From contig JAKDNM010000006.1 in assembly GCA_030456445.1 (NCBI GenBank), positions 1 to 61,621 of the forward strand: a DNA stretch of 61,621 nt, written 5' to 3'. Each line of letters starts with the position of its first letter. The stretch's first letter is position 1. Below the pieces are notes generated by a model. That model did not search any database, was not told the origin of the DNA, and saw only the letters and a list, made by a program, of their open reading frames with translations. Both the position numbers and the translations under genes were made by a program. This document shows positions 30,666-38,450 of the stretch, in pieces. Source of the DNA: Hyphomicrobiales bacterium. Lineage in GTDB: Bacteria > Pseudomonadota > Alphaproteobacteria > Rhizobiales > Rhizobiaceae.

Positions 30666-30763
30666 GGTCTGTTCTCCTTTGAGCAACACAATTGCGCTTG
30701 GACGCTGATGAAAGCCCGGAATTGGCGCTTTCGGTCGTCCAGCGGTCCCTTTCGGCGACCGCA
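30666..30763 (-). ncRNA. ROSE-type RNA thermometer in the hsp20 5' leader
   Basis: In the roughly 98-nt leader the bases TTGCT (30682-30686, minus strand) lie three nucleotides before the Shine-Dalgarno AGGAG (30674-30678). Pairing these strands leaves the single G-G opposition that defines the ROSE switch hairpin and masks the ribosome site until heat melts it. ROSE elements are established on small heat-shock genes of rhizobia. Upstream sequence can form additional hairpins. The 5' boundary is inferred from the promoter. Confidence 0.85.
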
Positions 30764-30769
30764 TGACTG

Positions 30770-30798
30770 ATTTGGGTGGGCTCCGACCCGATTTCAAG
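30770..30798 (-). promoter_or_regulatory. heat-shock sigma-32-type promoter of hsp20
   Basis: On the minus strand CTTGAAA (30792-30798) is followed after 15 bp by CCCAAAT (30770-30776). The first matches the sigma-32 -35 consensus exactly and the second matches the CCCATNT -10 at all but one defined position. Transcription would begin near 30763 and give a leader containing the ROSE element. Confidence 0.75.
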
Positions 30799-31098
30799 GC
30801 CGTTTCCTGCCTGCGGGACACCAAGAAAAATGAACGGTATATGAACCGCCGCTTCGGACGACGTTCAGCGGTCGCTTCCTAAATTACAGCCGAAATCGCA
30901 GGAACGGCCCGCTCTCGGGCCCACGCGAATGCCGGCCGGGTGCAACGTCCCTTCCACTCGGTTCGTCAGGAGCCGGAAGCTGCCTGAATGGCACTTCCGG
31001 CTTTCTTTTTGACGCTTTGCCAGTGCCTTTGCTTTTCCCCGATGGCGCTTTATCAAGTGAGTTGCGACCACTGGCAACGATCACCCGGCATAGGGAAG
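30799..31098. other. intergenic region with an orphan terminator
   Basis: Between the hsp20 promoter and the alpha/beta hydrolase start there is no recognisable protein gene. The notable content is a plus-strand intrinsic terminator at 30971-31011 with GC-rich hairpin-forming sequence before it, described separately as a possible small RNA. Confidence 0.5.
30971..31011 (+). terminator. orphan rho-independent terminator, possible sRNA 3' end
   Basis: AGCCGGAAG (30971-30979) pairs perfectly with CTTCCGGCT (30994-31002), and the arm is followed by a T-rich run to about 31010. No plus-strand protein gene ends within 800 bp upstream, and the threonine aldolase transcript faces its own stem-loop at 30150. 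The hairpin may therefore end a small RNA starting around 30880-30900. Confidence 0.7.
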
Positions 31099-32055
31099 AT
31101 GACGGACCTGCTTTTCGACAGCCCCGGCAATCCGCTGCCCGAGAATGCCGCCGCCGACACGTTCACGACGCGCGACGGCAAGCGCATCCGTTATGCGCTT
31201 TTCGAGGCGACGGGGCGGCCGTTCCGCGGAACCGTCATCCTGCTGCAGGGCCGCAACGAATGCATCGAGAAATATTTCGAGACGATTGGCGATCTGCAGA
31301 AGGCTGGTCTCGGCGTGGCCACCTTCGACTGGCGGGGGCAGGGGGGATCGCAGCGCCTGCTGCGTAATCCGCGGCGCGGCCATGTCCGGCGTTTTGCCCA
31401 TTACGTCGGCGATCTGGAGCAGTTCTACCGGGATATCGTGCTGCCGGATTGCCGGCTGCCGCTCTTCGTGCTCGCGCATTCGACCGGAGCGCTGCTCGCA
31501 CTGCTCGCCGCGTCCGCGCTCGTCAACCAGGTGCAGCGCATGGTTCTTTGCGCGCCGCTTTTCATGATTTCCGGTCTTCCTTTATCCATGCCCAATTTGC
31601 AGCGCATGACGGGCCTTTTAAGGTTCTTCGGAGCCGGAGGGATGCGGCTCGGCGGCCGCCGGAACGATGAATTGCCTTTGTTTGACGGAAACGTCCTGAC
31701 CAGCGATCCGGAACGCTTCCGCCGCAACGTTGCGATCTATGAAGAGCATCCGGAACTGGCGCTCGGCAGTCCTTCCGTCGGCTGGGTGAATGCCGCGTGC
31801 AAGGCAGCCGCCATGGCCACCGACAGCGAGTTTCTCGCCGGTATCCATATCCCGACGCTCTTCGTGGCCGCCGGCGCCGACAGGGTGGTCTCGACGCGTA
31901 CGGTGGAGGATTGTGCGCGGCGCATGCGATCGGCCTCGCTTCTGACGATCGACGGTGCGCGCCATGAGATCATGCAGGAGGCGGACCTCTACCGTGAGCA
32001 AATGCTGGCGGCCGCGAAGGCGTTCATGCTCGGCGAGGTCACAGTCGGGGCCTGA
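31099..32055 (+). CDS. alpha/beta hydrolase, lysophospholipase / monoacylglycerol-lipase type
   Basis: This 318-residue serine hydrolase has an oxyanion segment LLQGRNECIEKYFE near residue 49, FDWRGQGGSQR near 77, and the nucleophile elbow AHSTGA with S128. The acid and histidine are expected in FVAAGADRVVS and in GARHEIMQEADLYR near the C-terminus. This pattern fits the PldB/YjfP-like serine aminopeptidase S33 group that acts on lysophospholipids or monoacylglycerols. The ATG at 31099 is the best of several in-frame starts. No signal peptide is evident, so it is probably cytoplasmic. It converges on hisN. Confidence 0.85.
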   Translation: MTDLLFDSPGNPLPENAAADTFTTRDGKRIRYALFEATGRPFRGTVILLQGRNECIEKYFETIGDLQKAGLGVATFDWRGQGGSQRLLRNPRRGHVRRFAHYVGDLEQFYRDIVLPDCRLPLFVLAHSTGALLALLAASALVNQVQRMVLCAPLFMISGLPLSMPNLQRMTGLLRFFGAGGMRLGGRRNDELPLFDGNVLTSDPERFRRNVAIYEEHPELALGSPSVGWVNAACKAAAMATDSEFLAGIHIPTLFVAAGADRVVSTRTVEDCARRMRSASLLTIDGARHEIMQEADLYREQMLAAAKAFMLGEVTVGA

Positions 32056-32064
32056 GGCTGAAAA

Positions 32065-32838
32065 TCAGCCTTGCAGCATCTGCCGGGCAGTCTCGTGCAG
32101 TTCCGGCGTTCCCGCTGCAACGACATCGCCGCCCGCCTCGGCCGGGCCGCCGTCCCATGCGGTGATGACGCCGCCGGCCATCTCGATGATCGGGATAAGG
32201 GCGACGATGTCATAGGGCTGGAGCCCCGCTTCCACGACGAGGTCGATATTGCCGGCGGCCAGCATGGCGTAGGCGTAGCAATCCGTGCTGTAGCGGGCGA
32301 GCCGGACACGGCTCTCGAGTTCGTCGTAGACTTTCCTTTTCCGGCCGGCAAAAAGCGCGGGCGTGGTGGTGCAGAGCGTTGCCTCGGCGAGGTCGGTCGT
32401 TCTGCGCGTCGAGAGGGAACGCGCGCCCCCCGGTCCGTCATAGGTCGACCGGCCGTCCGCCGCGAAGAAGAATTCGCCGGTGAAGGGTTGCGACATCATG
32501 CCGGCGACGGCATCGCCGCCATCCGTCAGGCCGACAAGCGTTCCCCATAGCGGCATGCCCGAGATGAAGGAGCGTGTGCCGTCGATGGGATCGATGATCC
32601 AGCACAGGCGGCTCGCCTCGTTTTCGGGGCCGTGTTCCTCGCCGAGAATGCCATGATCGGGAAATTCCTCGCGGATCAGGCGCCGTATCGCCTGCTCGGC
32701 CTCGCGATCGGCCTCGGTCACAGGATCGAAGCCTTCCACATATTTGTTCGCCACCGCGCCGTTCCGGCGAAAACGCGGCAGGGTTTCCGCCGCCGCGACC
32801 TCGGCGATCCGGCGCATGAAGGCGGCGGTGACGATCAT
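32065..32838 (-). CDS. hisN: histidinol-phosphatase, inositol-monophosphatase fold
   Basis: The 257-residue, Mg-dependent phosphatase carries the IMPase motifs: GEEHG near 66-70, DPIDGTRSF at 83-91, and the C-terminal WDGGPAEAGGD metal site. Sequence around FDPVTEADREAE and FISGMPLWGTLVGL resembles the HisN subgroup of actinobacteria and rhizobia, which supplies the histidinol-phosphate phosphatase step of histidine synthesis. A general inositol-1-phosphatase (SuhB-like) is the alternative. AAGGA lies upstream of the ATG. The suhB-type sRNA begins about 110 bp away on the opposite strand. Confidence 0.85.
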   Translation of the reverse strand: MIVTAAFMRRIAEVAAAETLPRFRRNGAVANKYVEGFDPVTEADREAEQAIRRLIREEFPDHGILGEEHGPENEASRLCWIIDPIDGTRSFISGMPLWGTLVGLTDGGDAVAGMMSQPFTGEFFFAADGRSTYDGPGGARSLSTRRTTDLAEATLCTTTPALFAGRKRKVYDELESRVRLARYSTDCYAYAMLAAGNIDLVVEAGLQPYDIVALIPIIEMAGGVITAWDGGPAEAGGDVVAAGTPELHETARQMLQG

Positions 32839-32913
32839 GAAGCAATCCTTTGAATGAGGGAGACGGGACGATCCGCCTGCAATATTTCAATGGTTGATAA
32901 AGTTCAAACGCGC

Positions 32914-32942
32914 TTGACATTTGTGCAATGCAACATAAAGTC
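32914..32942 (+). promoter_or_regulatory. promoter of the suhB/mmgR-type sRNA
   Basis: A perfect TTGACA (32914-32919) precedes the sRNA. The -10 is imperfect: CATAAA at 32934-32939 or TAAAGT at 32936-32941. It places the transcription start close to 32945-32950. Confidence 0.6.
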
Positions 32943-32944
32943 GG

Positions 32945-33031
32945 CATCAGGCAGGTTCGTCCTGCTTATGCCCTCTTTGGGCGTTTCCTCCCTAGACTCG
33001 ACCGCGTCGCGAAAGCGTCGCGGTCTTTTTT
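32945..33031 (+). ncRNA. mmgR: suhB/mmgR-type (alpha-r8) small RNA
   Basis: This roughly 85-nt unit has three parts. A first hairpin is built from GGCAT, GCAGG, a TTCG loop and its complements (about 32943-32972). A single-stranded stretch follows with TTTGGGCGTTTCCTCCC, which includes an anti-Shine-Dalgarno-like CCTCCC. A strong terminator ends the unit. This order and the TTTGGGCGTTTCCTCCC segment match what I recall of the Rhizobiales suhB motif (mmgR of Sinorhizobium, a regulator of polyhydroxybutyrate storage). The motif was named for its place beside an inositol-monophosphatase gene, as here. The 5' end is inferred. Confidence 0.8.
33000..33031 (+). terminator. rho-independent terminator of the sRNA
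   Basis: GACCGCG and CGCGGTC (33000-33006 and 33019-33025) close a stem with an inner CGC-GAAA-GCG hairpin, followed by a T run to 33031. The next plus-strand gene is cpdR, far downstream, so this ends the small RNA. Confidence 0.9.
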
Positions 33032-33064
33032 ATGCGCGCTCCGCTCTCGTGCCCGATCCGCGAG

Positions 33065-33955
33065 CTATTCCGCGGCGAGCGGCATTGGCAGGAACAGATC
33101 GGGCGGCATTTCCATCAGCCGTGCCACAAGCGTCGTTAGATCCTTCGCCAGCGCCAGGAAACCGTCGGATTTCTCGAAGGTGCGCTCGTTCATGTAAAGG
33201 TCGCGGTTTACCTCGATCTGGAGAGCGTGGAGCCCCGTGGCGGGCCGGCCGTAATGCTCCGTTATGAAGCCGCCGGCATAAGGCTTGTTGTGGACGACGC
33301 GGTATCCCATCGCCGTCAGCGTATCGATCGTGCAGTCGGTCAGCGCGGCGGCGGCCGAGGTGCCGAAGCGGTCGCCGATGATGAAGTCGGGCCTGATGCC
33401 GGTCTCTCCGACCCGGATGCTCGCCGGCATGGAGTGGCAGTCGATCAGCACCGCGTAGCCGAAGCGCATATGCGTCGTGGCGAGCAGGCGCTTCAACTGT
33501 TCATGGTAAGGCTTGTAGATGCCGTCGATGCGGCTCACGGCCTCCTGAAGCGGCAGGCGGCGGAAATAGATGTCCTGGCCCTCGCCGACGATGCGTGGAA
33601 CGGTGCCCAGCCCGCCGGCTACGCGTGGCGACCGGATGTTGCAGAAGGGCGGAACGGGCTCGGCGAACATGCGAGGATCGAGTTCCCAGGGCTCGCGATT
33701 GACGTCGAGATAGGCGCGCGGGAAATGCGCCGCCAGCAGCGGCGCGCCGAGCGCCATCGCGCCGGCGAAGAGTTCATCGACGAAACTGTCTTCCGAGCGG
33801 CGTATGGCGTTGCGGTCAAGCCGCGACATTGCCAGGAAACGCTCCGGATAGTGCCGGCCGCTATGCGGCGAGTTGAGGACGAAGGGAAATTGCTGGCCAG
33901 GCGCGCCGCGCACTTCGAAGGCCTGGTCGACTGGGAAATCGGGCACGGCTGTCAT
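33065..33955 (-). CDS. N-formylglutamate amidohydrolase family protein
   Basis: This 296-residue member of the FGase family contains FVLNSPHSGRHYPERFLA near the N-terminus, LDVNREPWELDPRMF, and VLIDCHSMPA, whose His and Asp residues are expected zinc ligands. A LQIEVNRDLYMNE segment lies near the end. Family enzymes release formate from N-formylglutamate in histidine breakdown, but no hut genes are nearby. In rhizobia this gene is typically found beside cpdR, so its true substrate may differ. The start is uncertain: the frame is open to 34072 and no strong ribosome site distinguishes the choices. It is divergent from cpdR. Confidence 0.85.
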   Translation of the reverse strand: MTAVPDFPVDQAFEVRGAPGQQFPFVLNSPHSGRHYPERFLAMSRLDRNAIRRSEDSFVDELFAGAMALGAPLLAAHFPRAYLDVNREPWELDPRMFAEPVPPFCNIRSPRVAGGLGTVPRIVGEGQDIYFRRLPLQEAVSRIDGIYKPYHEQLKRLLATTHMRFGYAVLIDCHSMPASIRVGETGIRPDFIIGDRFGTSAAAALTDCTIDTLTAMGYRVVHNKPYAGGFITEHYGRPATGLHALQIEVNRDLYMNERTFEKSDGFLALAKDLTTLVARLMEMPPDLFLPMPLAAE

Positions 33956-34158
33956 CGGACGAGGCTGCTTCCACACGCGAATGTTGTTTGTCCTGAACCG
34001 TGCCATCTGGCGGATGGAGTGTCCAGTGGCGCTTTGTCCTGCATGGATCGGACCGGGCGCCCGCGCATTCACTTGATGTTTACCGAACGTTCTTCATATA
34101 AGGGCGGTGGACAATGCGCCGTCTCCCAGGCGGCCATATCGAGATTCGGACGGGATAG

Positions 34159-34521
34159 ATGGTACGCATTCTTCTGGCTGAAGACGACGACGATATGCGT
34201 CGTTTTCTGGTCAAGGCGCTGGAACGCGCCGGCTATGACGTCAGCGATTTCGACAACGGGGCCAGCGCCTACGAGCGGCTGCGCGAGGAGCCATTTTCGC
34301 TTCTTCTCACCGATATCGTGATGCCGGAGATGGACGGTATAGAACTGGCGCGGCGGGCGACCGAGATCGATCCCGATTTGAAGGTCATGTTCATCACCGG
34401 CTTCGCGGCTGTGGCGCTCAACCCCGATTCCAACGCACCCAAGGACGCCAAGGTGCTGTCCAAGCCGTTCCATCTGCGCGATCTCGTCAACGAGGTCGGC
34501 AAGATGCTTCAGGCCGCCTGA
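34159..34521 (+). CDS. cpdR: response regulator CpdR, single receiver domain
   Basis: The 120-residue stand-alone receiver has the acidic pocket EDDDD at 8-12, the phosphoacceptor D52 in LLLTDIVMPEMDG, and the conserved lysine in LSKPFH. In its unphosphorylated form CpdR delivers cell-cycle proteins such as PopA/RcdA-linked CtrA and PdeA to the ClpXP protease; phosphorylation by the CckA-ChpT relay turns this off. The C-terminal Ala-Ala also fits the degradation tag known for CpdR. Gene context with the amidohydrolase supports the name. Confidence 0.93.
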   Translation: MVRILLAEDDDDMRRFLVKALERAGYDVSDFDNGASAYERLREEPFSLLLTDIVMPEMDGIELARRATEIDPDLKVMFITGFAAVALNPDSNAPKDAKVLSKPFHLRDLVNEVGKMLQAA

Positions 34522-34852
34522 CCGCTTTTCCCCGACATCGGCGCGGATCGTCGCTCGCCCGGCTGGCGCGCTCCGCAACCTGACGACCGGCGCCGCAACA
34601 GTTTTCGTGCGGAACCCCAAGGGAAACCGGCCACGACGGCGTCCGGTTACGGATCGCCGCATCCACCACGTCCTCGCAGGCCCGACGACGGTTTTGAGCC
34701 TTTCGGGCCTTTGACGATAAGGTGTCTCACAACAAGAGAGCGGGCATTGCAGGTTGTGCATCAGGGGTCCTGCTCGCGCCATTACTGGTTATTCGAGCGG
34801 CTGACCCGCAATATCCGCAAAGGGTGAGGTGAGTTGAGGCGTCCTGGAAACG
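34522..34852. other. intergenic region, no gene seen
   Basis: This 331-bp gap lies between cpdR and the end of the first catabolic module, so both flanking genes end here. I found no tRNA, repeat or convincing terminator. The segment at 34740-34810 has weak tRNA-like end pairing but lacks a T-loop and was not accepted. Confidence 0.5.
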
Positions 34853-35923
34853 TCAGGCGGCGAGCGCTTTGCCGCTTCCGGTATCGAAATAGTGGAGTTG
34901 CAAGGGGTTGAACCCCAAGCCTACCTGTTCGCCCGCGTTGACGGCGACCTGTCCGGGCATCGCGGCGCAGACATGTCTGCCGCTGGGAAGGGTGCAGGTT
35001 ACGACAGTCTCCGCTCCCGTCCGCTCCACCACGGCCACTGTGGCTTTTAATTTCGCCTGGTCTGCCGGCTTCAGCATAATGTCGTGAGGCCGCACGCCGA
35101 CGGTGATGTCACGCGGTCCGGTTTCGCCGAAATCTGCTCCGCCCGACAATTTTCCGTCTTCCCCGAGATCGAACTCGGCCGCATCACGCGTTGCCGGTAG
35201 AAGGTTCATTTCGGGACTGCCGAGGAACGTGGCCACGAACAAATTCGCAGGCCGCGAATACAGGTCCATCGGTCGGCCGGCTTGCTCGACGCAGCCTTCC
35301 CGCAATACGACGATCTTGTCGGCCATGGTCATCGCTTCGATCTGGTCGTGGGTGACGTAGATCGTCGTCACCTTCAGCCTGTCGTGAAGACTGCGGATTT
35401 CGGTGCGCATCTGCACCCTCAGTTTGGCATCGAGGTTCGAAAGCGGCTCGTCGAACAGAAATACCGATGGATCGCGCACGATCGCCCGGCCCATGGCGAC
35501 GCGCTGCCGCTGTCCCCCTGAAAGCTGGCGCGGAAGACGCTCCAGCAGAGGCGCCAGCCCGAGGATTTCGGAGGCCCTGCCTATATGCCCGTCGATCGTC
35601 GCCTTGTCAGCCTTGGCCAGCCGCAGGGAAAAGGCCATGTTCTCCCGGACCGTCATATGGGGGTAGAGGGCGTAGTTCTGGAAGACCATCGCGATGTTGC
35701 GCTCTTTGGGAGAGAGATCGTTGACGCGCGCGCCCGCAATCATCAGGTCGCCGCTGTTGATCGGCTCCAGCCCGGCGATCATGCGCAGCAATGTGGACTT
35801 GCCGCATCCCGATGGGCCGACCAGGACGACGAATTCCCCGTCGTCGATATCCAGGTCCAGGGATGGAATGATCTCGATCTTGCCGTAGAGTTTCCGGATA
35901 TTTGAAAGCCTGACTTCCGCCAT
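34853..35923 (-). CDS. carbohydrate ABC transporter ATP-binding protein, UgpC/MalK type
   Basis: The 356-residue ATPase has Walker [10 protein letters not shown] at residues 36-44, signature LSGGQ at 134-138, Walker B VFLFDEP at 154-160 and switch H191. A C-terminal TOBE/regulatory domain follows, with [13 protein letters not shown]. The N-terminal [14 protein letters not shown] is typical of UgpC/MsmK proteins, which serve sugar, polyol and glycerol-phosphate importers. It is the last gene of the module transcribed on the minus strand and should energise the two permeases. Confidence 0.95.
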   Translation of the reverse strand: MAEVRLSNIRKLYGKIEIIPSLDLDIDDGEFVVLVGPSGCGKSTLLRMIAGLEPINSGDLMIAGARVNDLSPKERNIAMVFQNYALYPHMTVRENMAFSLRLAKADKATIDGHIGRASEILGLAPLLERLPRQLSGGQRQRVAMGRAIVRDPSVFLFDEPLSNLDAKLRVQMRTEIRSLHDRLKVTTIYVTHDQIEAMTMADKIVVLREGCVEQAGRPMDLYSRPANLFVATFLGSPEMNLLPATRDAAEFDLGEDGKLSGGADFGETGPRDITVGVRPHDIMLKPADQAKLKATVAVVERTGAETVVTCTLPSGRHVCAAMPGQVAVNAGEQVGLGFNPLQLHYFDTGSGKALAA

Positions 35924-35942
35924 GAGAAATTGTCCTTGCGTT

Positions 35943-37595
35943 TTAGGATCGGCTCGCTGTCATCGACCGCGCCTCGATCGAGGCGGCCCTGTCTTCTCTT
36001 ATGAATTCGGCGGCCCGCTCTCCGATCATGATAGCTGCCGCGTTGGTGTTGCCGGAGACGAGGCGGGGCATGATCGAGCAGTCGGCCACCCGGATGCCGG
36101 CAAGCCCGTGCACCCTGAGCCGGGCGTCCACGACATCGCCGCGCTCAGGGTCGGGCCCCATTCGACATGTCCCGCTCGGATGGTAGATCGAACTGCCGGT
36201 CGCCCTGATGAAATCCAGTATCTCGTCTTCGCTTTGGACCTCGGATCCGGGCCTGTGTTCCTCGGCGACGATCTCGGCCAGCGCCGGCGCCGCCGCGATG
36301 CGCCGGGCCCAGTGGAAACCCTCGATCATCGTCAGGCGGTCGCGTTCGGTCGAGAGATAGTTGCCGCGGATTTCCGGGCGCGCGGCGGGATCGGGCGAGG
36401 CGACGAAGATGGTTCCCTCGCTTTGCGGGCGTAATTGGCAGGCCGAGATCGTCGCGCCGGGAAAGGAATGCAGGCCGCCATCGTAGCTGTCCAGGCTGAG
36501 CGGCTGGAAATGGAGCTGCACGTCCGGCCGGTCGGGCGACAGCGATGTCCGGGCAAAGCCTCCCGCAAGCGAGGCGCCGAAGCTCAACACCCCCTTGCGG
36601 CGAAAGACATAGTCCAGCCCGATCAGCAGTTTCCTGAACGAGCCGCGAGTGAGGTTGTTCAGGCTGATCGGACGATTGAGCCGCAACATCAGCCGTGACT
36701 GCAAATGATCCTGCAAATGGCGCCCGACCCCCGAAAGGGCGTGTATCGTCTTTATGCCGGCGGCGCGGAGCATTTCGGGATCTCCGATACCGGAGAGTTG
36801 CAGGATCTGCGTGGAGCCGATCGTGCCCGCCGTCAGCACGATTTCGCGGCGGCAGCCGAAATACAGGCGGACGCCGTCGCGGCGGCAATGGATGCCTCGC
36901 ATCTTGCGGTCTTCGATCTCAAGCCGTTCCGCCCCGACAGAAGTCAGAACGCGCAGGTTTGGACGACGTGCAGCGCTCGCAAGGAAGGAACGGGCGCTAG
37001 AGGACCGGCGTCCATTCCTCGTCGTGAGCTGGAAGCGTCCGACACCTTCCTGGTCGGCGCCGTTGAAATCGTCGTTCAGAGGCAATCCGGCCTGCCGGCC
37101 CGCCTCGACAAAACGGGAGACGAGTTCCAGAGCGACGTCGGGATCCTCTACCCCCAGCCCGCCCTCTTCTCCATGGAACTCGCTTGCGCCGCGCGCTTGC
37201 GCTTCGACGCTACGGAAGGCCGGCAGCACATCGGCCCAGCTCCATCCGGGATTGCCGCGCTGCGCCCAGTCGTTGAAATCGTCGGCCTGGCCCCGGATGT
37301 AGATCAGGCCGTTGATCGCGCTCGACCCTCCCAGGACCCGCCCGCGCGGCCACGCTATCTCGCGGTCGTGGAGAGCGGGCTCCGGCTCTGTCTTATAGCG
37401 CCAGTCGTAGCGTGGGTTGTTGATGGTCTTGAAGAAACCAGAGGGCACGTGCAGCCAGGGATTGAGGTCCCGGGGACCGGCCTCGATCAAGAGCACGGTA
37501 GCGTTGGCGTCGTCACTGAGCCGCGCGGCAAGCAGGCAGCCCGCCGAACCGCCGCCCACAACGATGTAGTCGTATGTCTCGAAATTGGTCATCAT
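35943..37595 (-). CDS. GMC-family FAD-dependent alcohol oxidoreductase
   Basis: This 550-residue member of the glucose-methanol-choline family begins with the FAD dinucleotide fold YDYIVVGGGSAGCLLAARLS. It has GRVLGGSSAINGLIYIRG near residue 85 (GMC signature 1), GTIGSTQILQLSGIGD near 265 (signature 2), YHPSGTCRMGPD with the active-site histidine near residue 490, and a C-terminal SGNTNAAAIMIGERAA. Such enzymes oxidise primary alcohols to aldehydes; choline dehydrogenase and polyethylene-glycol dehydrogenase are relatives. The aldehyde dehydrogenase in the same operon would take the product to the acid. The native alcohol is not identifiable. Confidence 0.93.
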   Translation of the reverse strand: MMTNFETYDYIVVGGGSAGCLLAARLSDDANATVLLIEAGPRDLNPWLHVPSGFFKTINNPRYDWRYKTEPEPALHDREIAWPRGRVLGGSSAINGLIYIRGQADDFNDWAQRGNPGWSWADVLPAFRSVEAQARGASEFHGEEGGLGVEDPDVALELVSRFVEAGRQAGLPLNDDFNGADQEGVGRFQLTTRNGRRSSSARSFLASAARRPNLRVLTSVGAERLEIEDRKMRGIHCRRDGVRLYFGCRREIVLTAGTIGSTQILQLSGIGDPEMLRAAGIKTIHALSGVGRHLQDHLQSRLMLRLNRPISLNNLTRGSFRKLLIGLDYVFRRKGVLSFGASLAGGFARTSLSPDRPDVQLHFQPLSLDSYDGGLHSFPGATISACQLRPQSEGTIFVASPDPAARPEIRGNYLSTERDRLTMIEGFHWARRIAAAPALAEIVAEEHRPGSEVQSEDEILDFIRATGSSIYHPSGTCRMGPDPERGDVVDARLRVHGLAGIRVADCSIMPRLVSGNTNAAAIMIGERAAEFIREDRAASIEARSMTASRS

Positions 37596-37613
37596 TGCTG
37601 TTCCGGTCGGGCC

Positions 37614-38450
37614 TCAACCCTTCACCGACCCCGCAGTCAGCCCGGCAATCAGATAGCGGCGCGCCAATGTGACCAGGAGCACAACCGGCACCAGTTGCAG
37701 TGTTACCCCCGCGAAGAGGACGCCCCACACCGTCCCGTCGATCGCCCCCATCAGCTCGCTAAGGATCAGCGGTGCGGTCTTGGCGTTGTTGGTGGTGAAG
37801 ATCATCGCGAACAGATATTCGTTCCACGCATAGACGAAGACGAAGATTGAGCCCGCCGCCATGCCCTGCAGCGTCAGCCGTATCAGGATGCGGGTTACAA
37901 GCTGCCATTCGGTTGCGCCGTCGACATAGGCGGCCTCGTCCAGTTCATACGGGATCTGGTCAAAGAAGTTCTTCATTATCATCGTGTTCAGCGACACCCA
38001 GAACGTCGCGTAGAGCAGGATCAGAAGGATGTGCGTGTCGCTGAGGCCGAGACGGTCGACGACGGGAAACAGCGGCAGCGTGACGACGATCGGAGGGAGC
38101 ACGCGCACGGCGATCATGTAGACCGCCGTCCACGAGGTGAGCCTGCTTCGGTAGCGTGAATAGGCATAGCCGCCGAGAAAGCTGACGATTCCAGCTAGAA
38201 CGGTGGCGCCGATGGCCACGATCAAACTGTTGCCCATCGCATGGAAGAAGCCGTTCCATTGGGTTGCCAGCTTGAGATAATTATCGATCGTCGGCACAAA
38301 AATCAGCTTCGGCGGATAGACGAAAATATCGACCTGTCGCTTGAAAGAGGACAGCACGATGAAAAAGATCGGGCCGACCGACCATACCAGCATGAAGGCG
38401 AGGAAAAGGCCGCGTACGAAACGTTCGAGGGGTGAAAAGCTGTTGTGCAT
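37614..38450 (-). CDS. carbohydrate ABC transporter permease, MalG type
   Basis: The 278-residue permease has six membrane segments. The EAA loop reads EAAYVDGATEWQLVTRILIRLT, and the C-terminus SVKG is usual for MalG/UgpE-like proteins. The start at 38450 overlaps the stop of the partner permease (TGATG), with a run of G residues upstream acting as ribosome site. The frame remains open upstream, but that part only reads through the neighbouring gene in another frame. Confidence 0.94.
   Translation of the reverse strand: MHNSFSPLERFVRGLFLAFMLVWSVGPIFFIVLSSFKRQVDIFVYPPKLIFVPTIDNYLKLATQWNGFFHAMGNSLIVAIGATVLAGIVSFLGGYAYSRYRSRLTSWTAVYMIAVRVLPPIVVTLPLFPVVDRLGLSDTHILLILLYATFWVSLNTMIMKNFFDQIPYELDEAAYVDGATEWQLVTRILIRLTLQGMAAGSIFVFVYAWNEYLFAMIFTTNNAKTAPLILSELMGAIDGTVWGVLFAGVTLQLVPVVLLVTLARRYLIAGLTAGSVKG

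Noticed and set aside
30900-31000. Cobalamin riboswitch
   Set aside because: A short GTCAGGAGCC run resembles the B12 box, but the other conserved blocks are absent and the downstream gene is an unrelated hydrolase.
34740-34812. tRNA-like segment after cpdR
   Set aside because: Only five acceptor pairs form, the length between arms is wrong and no GGTTCGANTC T-loop exists.
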